Positions 22,447 through 33,072 of a stretch of DNA of 64,000 nucleotides are shown here, in pieces. Within the stretch, counting starts at the first letter, position 1. The number at the start of each line of letters is the position of its first letter. The notes below the pieces were generated by a model. That model was not told the DNA's origin, searched no databases, and was given only the letters and a program-made list of their open reading frames with translations. Source of the DNA: Vesta saturnalis. Its lineage: Eukaryota; Arthropoda; Insecta; Coleoptera; Lampyridae. Where the stretch lies: assembly GCA_036346205.1 (NCBI GenBank), contig JARFJB010001965.1, forward strand, positions 1,050,001-1,114,000, given 5' to 3'. The position numbers and the translations under genes are program-made.

Positions 22447-24712
22447 GTAAGTGAATTTGATTATTTGTTATGACGAATCTGTGTTTTCCCGAATTTAGGT
22501 ATTGCATTCCGACGATTATAAAATTTTAGGGTTTTATAGATACTGGGTCGTGTTTGTTTAGTTTTATTGTGATGAATTTTTCGCTTTGAAATTGAATAAT
22601 TAATTACCGTTTTGATCAGTTATTTTGGGGTATTTGAGCCAATTATTTTGGCCCTAAGTATATCTAAATAATTTATGAGTTCTTTTGGTTTCGTTATCGC
22701 ATTTTGCGGCTTTTATATGAAGCTTTAGATTTTCTTGCAGTTTAGGTGAACTTCGCGTAAATATTTTTGGAGTAGAATTTTCAGGTGAGAGTATTTTAAT
22801 TTTGAGTGAACATTATGGTTTCCTGTTGTTATTATAATGTCTAGTTCATGATGGTTTCCCGCTATAAATGTATGTAGCAGGTGGCGCCCTTTTGACATTG
22901 TTGCCCGACTTTGACGTTTTTGAAGTTGTGACGAGTGCCCTTTTGCAACATTAAGTAAAAGCCCCGCCCACACCGCTGAGCTATGTCGTGCGCGCAATTG
23001 TCTTTACGGGCTGGATGCTCTAGTGAGTATTTGGCCTGTAACAGCCTAAAATAGAAACAGTAATTAAGACGCACTGCTATGCGTATAGAGGAATAAAACA
23101 TGTGAAATTGTAACACTGAAGCCCTGTAATAGTAATAATAATAATGGTTTTTAGTCTAGAAAATCTTGATAACACAAATTTAAAAGTAATTGTACCGTCG
23201 GAGGAAAAAATCATTTTTTTATTATAAAAACTAAAGCTTATGTTTAAATTCTAATCAATAGAAAGTAAGATACTATTTCTTACTAAATAGCCTTAGCACA
23301 ATCTATTTCAATAATATTTGTAAATTGAATAAAAAGAATTATTTATTTTACTTAAACTGAGCTTTTTGAAGAATTTATTTATGAAGTTTCACAACAAAAG
23401 TTTTCAATAATGTTACAATTTGTATTGATTTTCTGTCCCAAGACCTACGATTGCTCTTCCAGACGATGTTGGATGAATTGGGTGCTTTCGTAATGAATAA
23501 CTTTGGAACTATTCTAAAAATTAAATTAGAACTGAAAAACTGTTTACTGAGTTAATGAACTTAGCTATAAAAACTTTACATATTTTTAATTTCTTTTGAT
23601 GCGCAGTTATAAGCCTGTGCGAAACTTAGTCACGAATTATTTATTTTTCTCATAATTTAATAATACGGATTTCGGCAATCCCATGGTACGCGTAAGTTTT
23701 CCACATCACTGCTAAAGGAAATAATGACATCATTAGACCATTCAACGGTGCCTGCAGGAATAACCATCCAAATACTGTTTATTAAGGTTTTTCGACAGCG
23801 CAAGAGTCTTCCCGTCCGCACTTGATGGGTATAAGTGAACATGACCGAGCGTTTTCCGTTGAGGTACCGTCCGGTAACGGATCTGGTTCGACGACGTTCG
23901 TCAGTTCTTTTTCATGTTAGTTCGCGCTCGCAGCTGTATCCACACCTGACAAACTGTTCACGCTCGGCAACGCTCGTTCGAGTTCGTTTTCCAGGTGCGT
24001 ATCTTAAGAAAACTGCGTAAAATGTCTTATCTACTAGCTTTGATGTAAATCACAGTGCCCAGAATTATTATGACTGTCATCCTTAGCGAGTTTTATGATA
24101 TAGTTAGTAAAATGGGTACATGTGAATGTCAGATTAGCACTTACATTCATACAACTCATGCGGCTATATACCTCTCTCGTTCTTATACAAGGCATTTATG
24201 CTAGAAGGTAAGAGGGCATCTAGTTTTCCTAACCGCGGTTGGTGAACAAACAAGTACATTCTACGTTATAAGCGTTGTGAACTGTGCCGTGCACCAAAAA
24301 GAAAACCAATAGTCAAGTCAAGTTTAGCGCAACACGGAAGACATCCAACTAAAAGCGTAATGCAATCACTCTAAATGTTTTACTTATAATATTTTTACGT
24401 ACATACAAAAATGAAATACGCACAAAATCGTTAGGACAGCGCTATTTATGAAACACATATATAAATTGTTACTGTATAAAATGGCAGTAGAACGGGATAA
24501 CAAGTAAAATTGGGGGTTTGTTCGACTGCTCAGTGATCGGGGTGAGTAAGGTGTTACTTAGTTTTGCGCACGGTAGCATAGCTTGCCATAAATAAGTCAC
24601 AATCGGGGTTGGGATTCACTTAAAACCGAGCATTAGAAATTACACAATCGGAGTTGGAATACCTAACTACGAAGGTTCAGAGCTTGTTTAAATACCCAAA
24701 TAACTCGCTTAC
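22447..24712. other. mostly non-coding; no gene recognised
   Basis: Short open frames at 22725-22997 and 22862-23116 (minus) and 23657-23842 (minus) have no domains. A GC-richer patch at 22960-23040 contains CCCCGCCCAC. The CpG-rich patch at 23830-24000 is listed separately. The rest is AT-rich. Confidence 0.45.
23830..24000 (+). promoter_or_regulatory. CpG-rich patch, possible promoter or first exon
   Basis: Roughly 170 bases are unusually rich in CpG for this window (GAGCGTTTTCCGTTGAGG, CGACGACGTTCGTC, CACGCTCGGCAACGCTCG). They end in CCAG|GTGCGTATC, which could be a splice donor at 23993. A 61-codon open frame crosses it (23835-24020) without a domain. This could be a promoter with an untranslated first exon, or an old GC-rich repeat. 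No TATA or initiator assignment is secure. Confidence 0.2.
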
Positions 24713-24763
24713 CTTTGGACGTAAACACAGGCGGTCCGGAGGACCTGCAGATCTTCGCTGTAC
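24713..24763 (-). CDS. candidate micro-exon
   Basis: On the minus strand an acceptor (TATCCTTACAG) and a donor (CCAAAG|GTAAGCG) bound 51 bases at about 57% GC in AT-rich surroundings. All three frames are open; one reads YSEDLQVLRTACVYVQR. Without neighbouring exons on this strand the call is weak, and the plus strand also shows a GTAAGG donor-like site at 24766. Confidence 0.2.
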
Positions 24764-26509
24764 CTGTAAGGATACAAATAATATCGCTCGTTTATCCTAA
24801 ATCGATACGTGTAAACTCAGTCACTAATCTGATTTAAAAAAAGTACTAACTCTGTCGTTACGTTACTTCACTTACTCGATCTGACTTTCAATGAAATTAT
24901 AATTCAAAGAAAATCACTTTAATTCAATATACAACCACTTGAAATTGTATCAATCAATTTGCTGTAAAATATGCTCAAATTCATGAAAATAATGGATTAA
25001 CGCACCTTTCATTAAATGTTACGTTACAGTTGTTACCCTTTAGAACCTTACTCAAAACAAACAAAAAAATATAGTCATTAATTCGATAATCTCATCCAAA
25101 TAACAAAACAAACAACTAAAATGCACGTAATTGATGCGCTGTGTAAGAAATGGGGTTCACAACTGAATTCAAAATCCAAAAAAGACAAGTTTATTCAACA
25201 AAAGATATTATAAATAAACCAACACAGAAATATCAAAACAACCTAGCGTTGTTACACAGATCTTCCATAATATTTAAATTACCTTGCGTGCCTAAAATAC
25301 AGTGATACTAGCTACTTTCAACGTCTGTAATTACTAACTTACAGTAAATTTTACTCTTGTAACAGGCTAAAATGGTTACAGCAAATAACCTACGTTCCGC
25401 TTTCAATGCAATCGTACTATAAAATTTCGATACAAAATATTCAATACAACAATAAGAAACATATAAATATTGATTATGACACGGATAAATACGCTTGCAT
25501 TAAAATTTAAACCGCAAAATATTAAGAAACTTAATCCTAAAGGACAGCGTATTCAACCGTTAGCACATCCAAAAAACGCACAACCCTTCATTGAAAATTG
25601 TCAACAACACAGCAACAATATGAACGGAAATGGCTACCTTAAATTTGATCAGCCTTTACGTTAATTGACTTCTTTATTTCACCCCCTTTCCTTATACAGT
25701 ATCCTGGTGGAAACCCAGGGGATAGACCTTGCTACGGCTGTGGCAATGTAATCGTCGTTGTGACTACGCTCGAACCTCCATAGTATGACACACCTCATGA
25801 AAAAAACGGCGAGGTGCTCCACTTCCAAGTTGCGTTTTGATTAATCTCTCAACTGGTTGTATGGTACACTAATGTCTATATTTACACGTATCTTTATTAT
25901 ATTTATGTACTACTTCTGAACGACACATATAATTACAAAAAAAGCTTAATTATCTACAGCGAGTTTTTCGTTCTCGACGAGCAATAAATTGAATGTCCGC
26001 GAAATTAGGAACTAACATTCTGTTTCTTCCGCACAAAAGCGATAACATAGAACAGGGAAAGCACTAGGATTAACACCTCCTTCTAGGATCCTCGACAAAG
26101 TCCCTTTGGATAAGCTGCACTTAACGAGAAATCAATCGCATGCTGTTTGAAACGATACAACAAAATCCCTTCAAAGGGTTTATTGGTGAAAATGCCCCCT
26201 CTAACGGAATTTCTTTCAACACGGATTTGAGGTAACGACGTTCCGCGATAATTCACTGGCTGCGGTAACGTTAACTTGTTAACACCTCTGCCTCTACATT
26301 GACAATCCCCTACACTTTCCGCCATATTGAATCCTACCTACATAAATCTTAAATAACGAATCATAAGGATCGGTTAAATTTTTAATACGCGCCAAAAACG
26401 AACTAAACTCGAAAGCGGGCGGGAAAATTGCATCACCAAAAAAGCCATAAGTACGTGGTTAACATTATAAACGTATTTATTTTTCAAAATTGCTTTTTAA
26501 TGAATTACT
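24764..26509. other. no gene recognised apart from a weak frame
   Basis: AT-rich with several short open frames lacking domains (25470-25664 plus). A GC-richer patch at 25680-25850 has a GGTTCGAGC B-box-like sequence on the minus strand but no A box at tRNA spacing, so it is not called as a SINE. The minus-strand frame at 26083-26325 is listed separately. Confidence 0.4.
26083..26325 (-). CDS. 80-codon open frame, possible first exon, unknown
   Basis: The frame starts at ATGGCGG on the minus strand, and the DNA just upstream contains a GGGCGGGAAAATTG-type sequence (about 26415). The product has a Gly/Arg start (CQCRGRGVNK), then RVERNSVRGGIFTN and SAAYPKGLCRGS. Composition is more protein-like than most frames here, but I recognise no domain. 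It could be an N-terminal exon of a host gene, or chance. Confidence 0.2.
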   Translation of the reverse strand: MAESVGDCQCRGRGVNKLTLPQPVNYRGTSLPQIRVERNSVRGGIFTNKPFEGILLYRFKQHAIDFSLSAAYPKGLCRGS

Positions 26510-27948
26510 TATAGAAGTAGGTTATTTATATGAAATTTCCTGTGGATAGTTGCGGAAAGTAGTTTATAATGTGAGTGTAATGATGAAGCAGTACAAGGGG
26601 GAGCAACGGAAGCTTTAAACATCAGTGTCGCTACAGTAAACAAGACTGTTGACAGTAAGGAAATGGACATTTCATTATCAAAAACTTTGAACAAACCTTG
26701 TAAAAAGTTCAAAACAGACGATCTATCTAAAGCCGTACAACACAAAATGCGAGATATAGTCGAAGTATGCTGAAGAGCAAGTAGATACAACAGAAACAAT
26801 CATAAAAACATTAGAAGAAGAGGAATTGCTGGTAGCATCTCGGCCAACCATAGGTGAAATATTGAAAAATATTGGTTTCAAATTCAGAAAAGATTGTAAT
26901 CGGCGAACGGTTTGCGAACAAGCGAATGTTGCATTCGCAAGGGTGCAATTTTTTAAACAATATATAAAATATATAAAAAGTGTAAAAAATTGTAATTATT
27001 CTGCAAATGGTAAAATGGTTATGACCTTACATGCCGGGGGTCAAGATGGTTTTATTGAGAATTGCAACTTAATTTTCGCCGCAAACTCAAAATCATCTGA
27101 TTATCATGACAACCTGGACGCGACAAATTTTGAAAAGTGGTTGCTACATAACCTACAGTCGCCATCTTTAATTGTGACGGACAACGCCGCTTACCATTCA
27201 CACCTAGTTGAAAAAAATTCGTCTTCTTCCGGGAAAAAGAAGACCTACAAAAGTGGTTAACGACGAAGAATATTGCTTTTTCGAAAACAGATTTGAAGAT
27301 AGATCTACACCTGGCTAAGCAACACAAGTACGAACGTCACTATGTGGTGGATAATCTAATTACAAAACACAGCCACTTTATACTTAGATTACCGCCATAT
27401 CACTGTCAATCCATGCAATTTAAAATATTTGGAGTATTTGCAAGTCCTACTGCGATCAGCGCATAGGTAAAGATGGATATTCTGATGCCGCGGTAATTCA
27501 AATGTGGGAAGAGTCGTTGCCGAAATCTAATGGTGAAACGTGGAAAAAGATAATATTGCATACCGAAAAAATAATTTCCGAGTGGTGAGATCGAGAAAAA
27601 GTGGTAGAGGTAATGGTACTACCATTAATAATTACAGTGAATGATCGAAATTTGGATGATAGTGAATTTGAAGATGCGGAAGATGATGAATAACTGTATC
27701 CCGATTTTAAATTAAGGATTTTTTTTGTTTACCTACGGATGATTGAAAATACATTAGATAAAGGCATTTCTATAATAATAATCAGATTTATAAATGTATG
27801 TAAATAAATTGGATGCAGTACCTTGTAATTACATTCTAATTACCTTATTGACAATAGTATGCTTACAGTTAAGTAAAATGGGTTCCCATTATAAACTACT
27901 TTCTGTAACTGTCCACAGGAACTTTCATATAAATAACCTACTCCTATA
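26510..27948 (+). mobile_element. TIR-bounded DDE transposon, full-length but decayed
   Basis: Inverted repeats of about 57-60 bases at 26510-26571 and 27888-27948 match with few changes (AGTAGGTTATTTATATGAAA, CCTGTGGA, AGTAGTTTATAATG). TA dinucleotides lie at both outer borders, consistent with a TA target duplication and an element of about 1.43 kb. The transposase belongs to the IS630/Tc1-like DDE_3 type widespread in arthropods. Confidence 0.82.
26580..27690 (+). pseudogene. IS630/Tc1-like DDE transposase, broken
   Basis: The N-terminal frame reads ATEALNISVATVNKTV and KTLNKPCKKFKTDDLSKAVQ, a helix-turn-helix and linker. A stop and frame change lie at about 26770. The main frame (26826-27260) continues with LVASRPTIGEILKNIGFKF, then after SVKNC jumps to SANGKMVMTLHAG; the normal segment with the first catalytic Asp (DETW-like) is missing, an apparent deletion at about 26990. 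SSDYHDNLDATNFEKWL and SLIVTDNAAYHS (second Asp) are retained. In a later frame LRLPPYHCQ survives but the expected NPIE with the catalytic Glu is degraded. It ends in an acidic tail near 27690. Non-functional. Confidence 0.75.
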
Positions 27949-28060
27949 CTTGTTACCCTTTATTATCAAATGAAAGTGTTTGCATATAGGTACCTACGTA
28001 TGATTGAAAATACATTAGGTAAATGCCTTTCTCTAATAATCATATTTATAATAGTAGATT
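27728..28060 (+). repeat. 75-base direct duplication across the transposon's right end
   Basis: The segment at about 27728-27800 (CCTACGGATGATTGAAAATA onward) recurs at about 27990-28060 with a few substitutions. The first copy is in the transposon's 3' untranslated part, the second outside its right terminal repeat, about 263 bases apart. Confidence 0.7.
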
Positions 28061-28674
28061 ACGAAACTAGTTTATAATGCAAGGGATTATGGCATGAGTG
28101 ATGTTTATCGCCTGAGCGGTTAGGACAATTAGATTCAAACAATGTTGGGTATGGCTCATTCTTAAAATTACACGAACTAAGATTCAGACGACGCAAATCT
28201 TCATTAAATCAGCGAAGTATCTTTTAGTTAATATTTTCATCGGCAGATGTCTCCACATGTCTTCCATAAGATGTCAAAGAATATTATTGAATATTTTTTA
28301 TATTTTAAACTAGAAAAATTATCCATTATAAACACTATTGATAGAACCAAAAATATGTTACTGCGACAGTGAGTTGTTATAATTTAGAACATGGTTTGAT
28401 TATAATTTTACACCATCATAATACATAACCTATATACTTGTAAGTAAACAAATACTTTTTTTGTTTATTATCAATTAAATCATTGCAGGTGGAAAAATTG
28501 AAAAAAGTTGCAATTAATTTGTTATTCTCAAGATTTATAACAACCCTTCCAGTATATTACTTTGTAATCGACATAATTATTTTATTATAAGTTTTGTTAT
28601 GAACGAATAAGTTCAAAGGTAAATATGTAACTAAAAATTATTATTAATTTTATTAAATACATAAATAAAAAGTT
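28061..28674. other. AT-rich, no gene recognised
   Basis: No open frame or structured RNA is visible up to the tRNA-like gene. Confidence 0.55.
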
Positions 28675-28748
28675 TACCTCGAGTAGGATTTGAACTTACA
28701 ACCTGTACTTTGCTAGAGTACCGCGCTAGCCAACTGAGCTATCGAGAT
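28675..28748 (-). tRNA. tRNA-like gene, anticodon AGC, possibly a pseudogene
   Basis: The minus strand folds into a complete cloverleaf. The acceptor stem has seven pairs including one G-T. The D arm is TAGCTCAGTTGG. The anticodon stem GTACT/AGTAC is perfect around loop CTAGCAA, and the T arm is GTAAG/CCTAC with one A-C mismatch around TTCAAAT. A box and B box match the pol III consensus apart from one B-box base, and TTTTT lies five bases past the 3' end as a terminator. The anticodon would be Ala (AGC), but the G3-U70 Ala identity pair is absent and the loop resembles tRNA-Thr (CTAGTAA) with one change. A recently decayed tRNA or a SINE progenitor is as likely as a working tRNA. Confidence 0.55.
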
Positions 28749-28766
28749 TCAAGCCCCAATCGATGT

Positions 28767-28801
28767 AAATTTTGTCTTTTATGTATGTAAAGACAAAATT
28801 T
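28767..28801. repeat. perfect 13-bp stem-loop upstream of the tRNA-like gene
   Basis: AAATTTTGTCTTT and its exact reverse complement are separated by nine bases. It lies 18 bases upstream (minus-strand sense) of the tRNA-like gene. Confidence 0.9.
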
Positions 28802-29205
28802 AACGTAGTCCTTCATATTTTACACAATAATGTACTACATACCTGCATAACAGATTCAAATGAAACGAGTGCCTCTTGATTGTCACGTTCCCGTTTAAAA
28901 TAATTAAGCACGTTCTTAACTACGAGCTGCGATTGAGATTTACGAGCATTTCTAAAATTTTGTAAATTTTATATAAATTATGTAAAAATGTTACCAAATT
29001 ACCGATAATTCACTGTACAAGTTGTAGATTGTTTTGAAAAAAAGTTTTTTAGAAAAGTAAAGCATTAACGCGTAAACAATAATTTCAAGAAATGACGGGA
29101 GTGACAGAAGCTGCTTCTTAACCACGACACACGTTTTAGTGAGCTAATATGAATTGTACAGCAGATTTATGTTTTTATGGCCATCCTTCTCTAATACATG
29201 TAGTT
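28802..29205. other. no gene recognised
   Basis: Unremarkable AT-rich sequence. Confidence 0.5.
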
Positions 29206-29259
29206 GAGTGAGAGGGGGCGAGAGAGAGGGGGGCGAGAGAGAGAGGGGGGAGAGAGAAA

Positions 29260-29300
<41 letters not shown>

Positions 29301-29306
29301 AGAGAT
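29206..29306 (+). repeat. (GA)n / G-rich purine microsatellite
   Basis: About 100 bases of almost pure purine on the plus strand, GA repeats with GGGGGCG interruptions at the 5' end. Confidence 0.96.
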
Positions 29307-31351
29307 AAAAATAAGTAATTATATTATTGAGTTTTACATCGATGAGTCATACCCAACGTTATTCGAATCAAACTTCTAGCATAATAGCCTTGTACGAGTA
29401 TAAGGTATACAAGTATTATAACCGCACGAGCTGTATGAATATAAGCGCTAATCCGATATTCACATTTACTCATTTTACCAACTATAGCAGTAGTGTACTA
29501 ATGATTTTTAACTAGTAGCCACACATTTCTCATTCACTCTGCCGTTCGTTGATTAAATATAAATCAGCATTCCTATTTTAATGAAGGTATCCATATGCGA
29601 TAACAAAGCATTACTTATTTCGCTTTTTAAAGTCTTTAATCACTATGACTATTAGCTGCTAAGTCCATGTCTAGTGATCAGGTGATTAAGATTTCGAATA
29701 TTAATCGAAGAAATGTTTGTATATGTATGAATTTATGTCTACTTACTATACTGTTTGTAATAATTTAACTTATACTCTCTGAATTTTACCTAGAGAGTGA
29801 GTCCCTTCAAGCAATAACCTTAAATGACAACGCATTATTTGTGACCTAGTTTCCTTTATTATCGAACAAATAATAAAACTGGTGTTTAAGTTAAAATTTG
29901 CAGATTCTCTTTTTGAGCTTTTATCAAAAGTTGTTTTTTTTAAAGGATTTTATTGCTGGTTGAGAATAGAAAGTGTTATGAATCCGTTTATTTGATTCTG
30001 TTTTAAAAAAAACATTTTTTAACATACTCTACAGCAGGTTTAATGTAGAACGTTTACCTACAACCATTTTATTAATTAAATCCTAAATGGTCTAATTTGA
30101 ACAAAGTTTATTTTAACGAAAGAGTGCAAGTAAAGATAGTAGAAAACTCTTAAAATTATGCAAAACGCAAAAGGCAAAATTTATAAAATATTATCATTGA
30201 TTGATTAAGGAAAGTTATTAATTTTTTCGTACATATTTTGTGAACGTTATTCTCTAATCTGGTAACAGAGTAATGTCTTCATCTTAACAAACGTAATAGG
30301 TCATAAAACACTTAATATTTTTACGGTAACCAGTAAGTCAACATATGAACAGTATAAGTAAAAGGAACAAAGCAAAATTGTATGCACGGGTTATGAACTT
30401 TTATTAACCGATTAAAATTCCTCGTATCTCCTATAATTGAAAAATTATACAAATGTTGACTACTAATCTATCCGTAAGCTTTTCCTTGTTACGTATCTTC
30501 ACGTACTCAATACCTGCACATTAAACTTTGCAATAACTATAAGTGAAGATGATCAATCACGGTAGTACTGTCACATAAATAATGCTTTCTAACTGCCTAC
30601 ACAAGTTACGTGCTTCTGCAAGCTTGTTAATACTTAGCAACTACTCTTTGACAATCGATTGATAACTTCTTTGGGTAAACTTCGTTTAACATTCAGAAAT
30701 TTATCTACCAAGCATTTGTTACTCTCCTGGAATGATAAATAGGGTCTTTGAAAGTATATGAAAGAATGTAGAATAATAAAATTAAGCCGTATCTAATTAG
30801 CCCCCCAAAAACTTGTTCAATCTAACCAACTGAAATTTTTAATCTGTCAAAGAACTATTTTTATTTTAATTGACCTACATTTTTTTGTAATAGTATGTTA
30901 AACATAAGAACTAGCATCGTTACTGCATATTTATACATAATTAGTAAATACAAACACTTAATGCAACAACACCTCAATTTTTACGTATTCTGTTTGGTCA
31001 CATGCCTTCACATATCCGGAAATTAAAATCTTCTGTTTCACTACTTATAGTATATTGGTATTTTGGTCATTGTATTGCAATTTTTTGAGCCTGATGCCAA
31101 GTTTGTTTTACAATACGCCAATGAGGGGTACAGTGACAAATCAACTTCTGAGTCGAGCGACCCTATTCATCCTCATCCTAACCAATATAACACATTTCTC
31201 TTTTTTAACCGTGTCATTTTATCGTTTCTAAGTATGTGCTCTCAACACTCTGCTTACATTTTATCCACCAGAACCAGTGTAACTCATTCTTAGCCTGGTC
31301 TTAATTCATGATCATAAAGCTATATAGCGTTAGTTGAGTTGATCGACCTAT
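29307..31351. other. no gene recognised
   Basis: AT-rich DNA with only short, domain-free open frames (29327-29515 and 31063-31293, plus). No tandem array or terminal repeats found. Confidence 0.5.
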
Positions 31352-31604
31352 TTCTTCGCGCTTGAGTCGAATTCATATGTTTATGATTTTTTTTCCCAAG
31401 CACTTGACTACTCACAGATTCGAACTTACAAATCTGACACGTTTACCGCTTAGCCAATAAGTAATCCATATATATTGGATTACTTAGTGGCTCAGCGGTA
31501 AAGATGTCAGACTTGTAAATTAAAGGTGCCAAGTTCGAATCTGAGAGCAGTCAATTGTTTGGGGAAAAAATCATAAACATATGAATTCGACTCAAGTGCG
31601 AAAA
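31352..31604. repeat. head-to-head pair of tRNA-derived SINE-like units forming a palindrome
   Basis: The two arms are reverse complements, meeting at a perfect 25-base palindrome (31460-31484, AGTAATCC to GGATTACT). Each arm runs outward through an A-box-like TGGCTCAGCGGTAAAG, a loop CTTGTAA or TTTGTAA suggesting tRNA-Thr(TGT), a B box AGTTCGAATC, and a tail TCATAAACATATGAATTCGA ending near CTTGAGTC. The right arm has about 14 extra bases between anticodon arm and B box. The whole unit could extrude a cruciform of roughly 120-bp arms. Confidence 0.8.
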
Positions 31605-31898
31605 TAGTCCTTCTCAGGACTAAGCCACTAACTCATATAATATGAGATCACAGTTACAAAGCACTTATGATACAGAACTAATATGAAACCACAGATACAA
31701 AACACTTATGATACAGAACTATACAGCGCATTCATTTCAAAACTTCTCACCTCGGATTTCTCGAAATGTAAACATTTTTTAAAAAATCGCAGAAATACAA
31801 GGATTATCGAGGAGACAACTGTTTAACCAAAAATTTCTTCGACTCCTTTTAGCCCCCGTCCCCAGGAGCTACCCCCTTCAACATTTTAAATGCTAAGA

Positions 31899-32178
31899 AA
31901 TATCGAGTGATAGCTCATTTAAAAGGCCCTTTTGATTCCTTTATTTTGGCGTTTATTTTTTTCATCGGTTCATTTGTTTGAGAGAAAAGTAAGAAAAATT
32001 GTTTTTGCTTTATGGAAGTTATCCCTTAAGTCCCATATTCTTAATGTGTTGTTAGCTTTATTAAGAATAATGCATAAAGGCAATAATGATTTCTCGCAAA
32101 CGAATGGACCGTTTAAAAAATTAAACGTCAAAATAGAGCAATCAAAAGGAAATTTTAAATGAGCTATCACTCGATACC
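31899..32178. mobile_element. MITE with about 85-base terminal inverted repeats
   Basis: TATCGAGTGATAGCTCATTT at 31901 reappears inverted at 32157-32176, and homology continues for about 85 bases into each arm (CCTTTTGATT, GACGTTTA, GGTCCATTCGTTTG versus slightly changed left copies). The central 110 bases are unique. Open frames in both directions across it (31932-32162 and 31970-32194) are products of the inverted structure, not genes. The related autonomous element is unknown. Confidence 0.75.
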
Positions 32179-32469
32179 CCTTACCATTTAACATTCTTAA
32201 CTGGAAACGCTAAAATAAATATAGAATTAGAGTAATTAAAATATTATGGATAGAAATATTTACATTTAATATAAAATTGGACAAGGTGGAAGATACGCGA
32301 AGCGTACTTTTTAATTTGAATGTGACGAATGCGAGGGAAGTAATCAAATAGAAAAGGATAGAAGTACCAACTTAGAATAAAGTTTAGTGGTGGGAAATTT
32401 AAAAGTATCCCCATGAATAAAAGAGTTGTTAAAATATGGACCATTTTGTGGAAGTAACATCTATGTTTA
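32179..32469. other. no gene recognised
   Basis: AT-rich spacer with a domain-free 66-codon minus-strand frame. Confidence 0.5.
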
Positions 32470-32900
32470 ATACATATTGTGCTCAGATTACTAATGCAAC
32501 TCTATTATTTATATTTTTATATTTTATTTATATCTTATGCCAGAAATTCGACCTTTTATAAATTGAATTTAAAGTTTGCCCAATGTAGGTGCTAGAGCAA
32601 TAAATTGCACAAAACCCTCTAACACCTACATCGAGCGTACTCCTTAATTTCTAAAAGGTAAGATTTCTGGACATAAGATATAAAAGGTTGGTATGTCAGT
32701 TAACATCTCATTCTGTAGAATACTCATCCTTTCGACTTGGATAATCCAAAATTATTAGCTAAAGAAGAAAATCTTACAAAACGTCTGTTCCTTGAAATGT
32801 ACCATATAAATAACAGTAAATGTTCAATAAGTAATAGAGTTGACATTAGTAATCTGAGCACAGTATATAATTATTTGTTAAACATAGATGAAATTTTGTA
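32470..32900. pseudogene. Penelope-like element C-terminal remnants, inverted pair
   Basis: On the plus strand 32720-32900 reads FDLDNPKLLAKEENLTKRLF, then EMYHINNSKCSISNRVDISN and LSTVYNYLLNIDEIL before a stop. This pattern matches the extreme C-terminus of the GIY-YIG region of Penelope-like retroelements. The segment at 32473-32510 is its inverted counterpart with an internal deletion. Additional inverted pairs lie at 32531-32565 with 32646-32680, and a hairpin at 32584-32631. No reverse transcriptase accompanies these tails, so they are two truncated copies tail-to-tail. Confidence 0.6.
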
Positions 32901-33072
32901 ACATAACTGTAATTATTACAAATTGTCCTGTAAGTGGTAGTTTTTTTCTGTTGGGCAATAAATATTAATATTATTATTTCTGTTTGTTGTTGTAACGGGG
33001 CATCGATTACTAGGAGCATTAGCCCATTGTTCTACATCTCTTGTTTTACGTTAGATTAACTTTATTATCTGC

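Noticed and set aside
22930..23000. tRNA or SINE head from TAGCTCAGCGGTGTGG on the minus strand
   Set aside because: An A-box-like sequence is present, but no B box lies at a suitable distance and no cloverleaf forms.
31932..32194. Two antiparallel open frames of about 75 codons
   Set aside because: They lie wholly in the inverted arms of a MITE and mirror each other.
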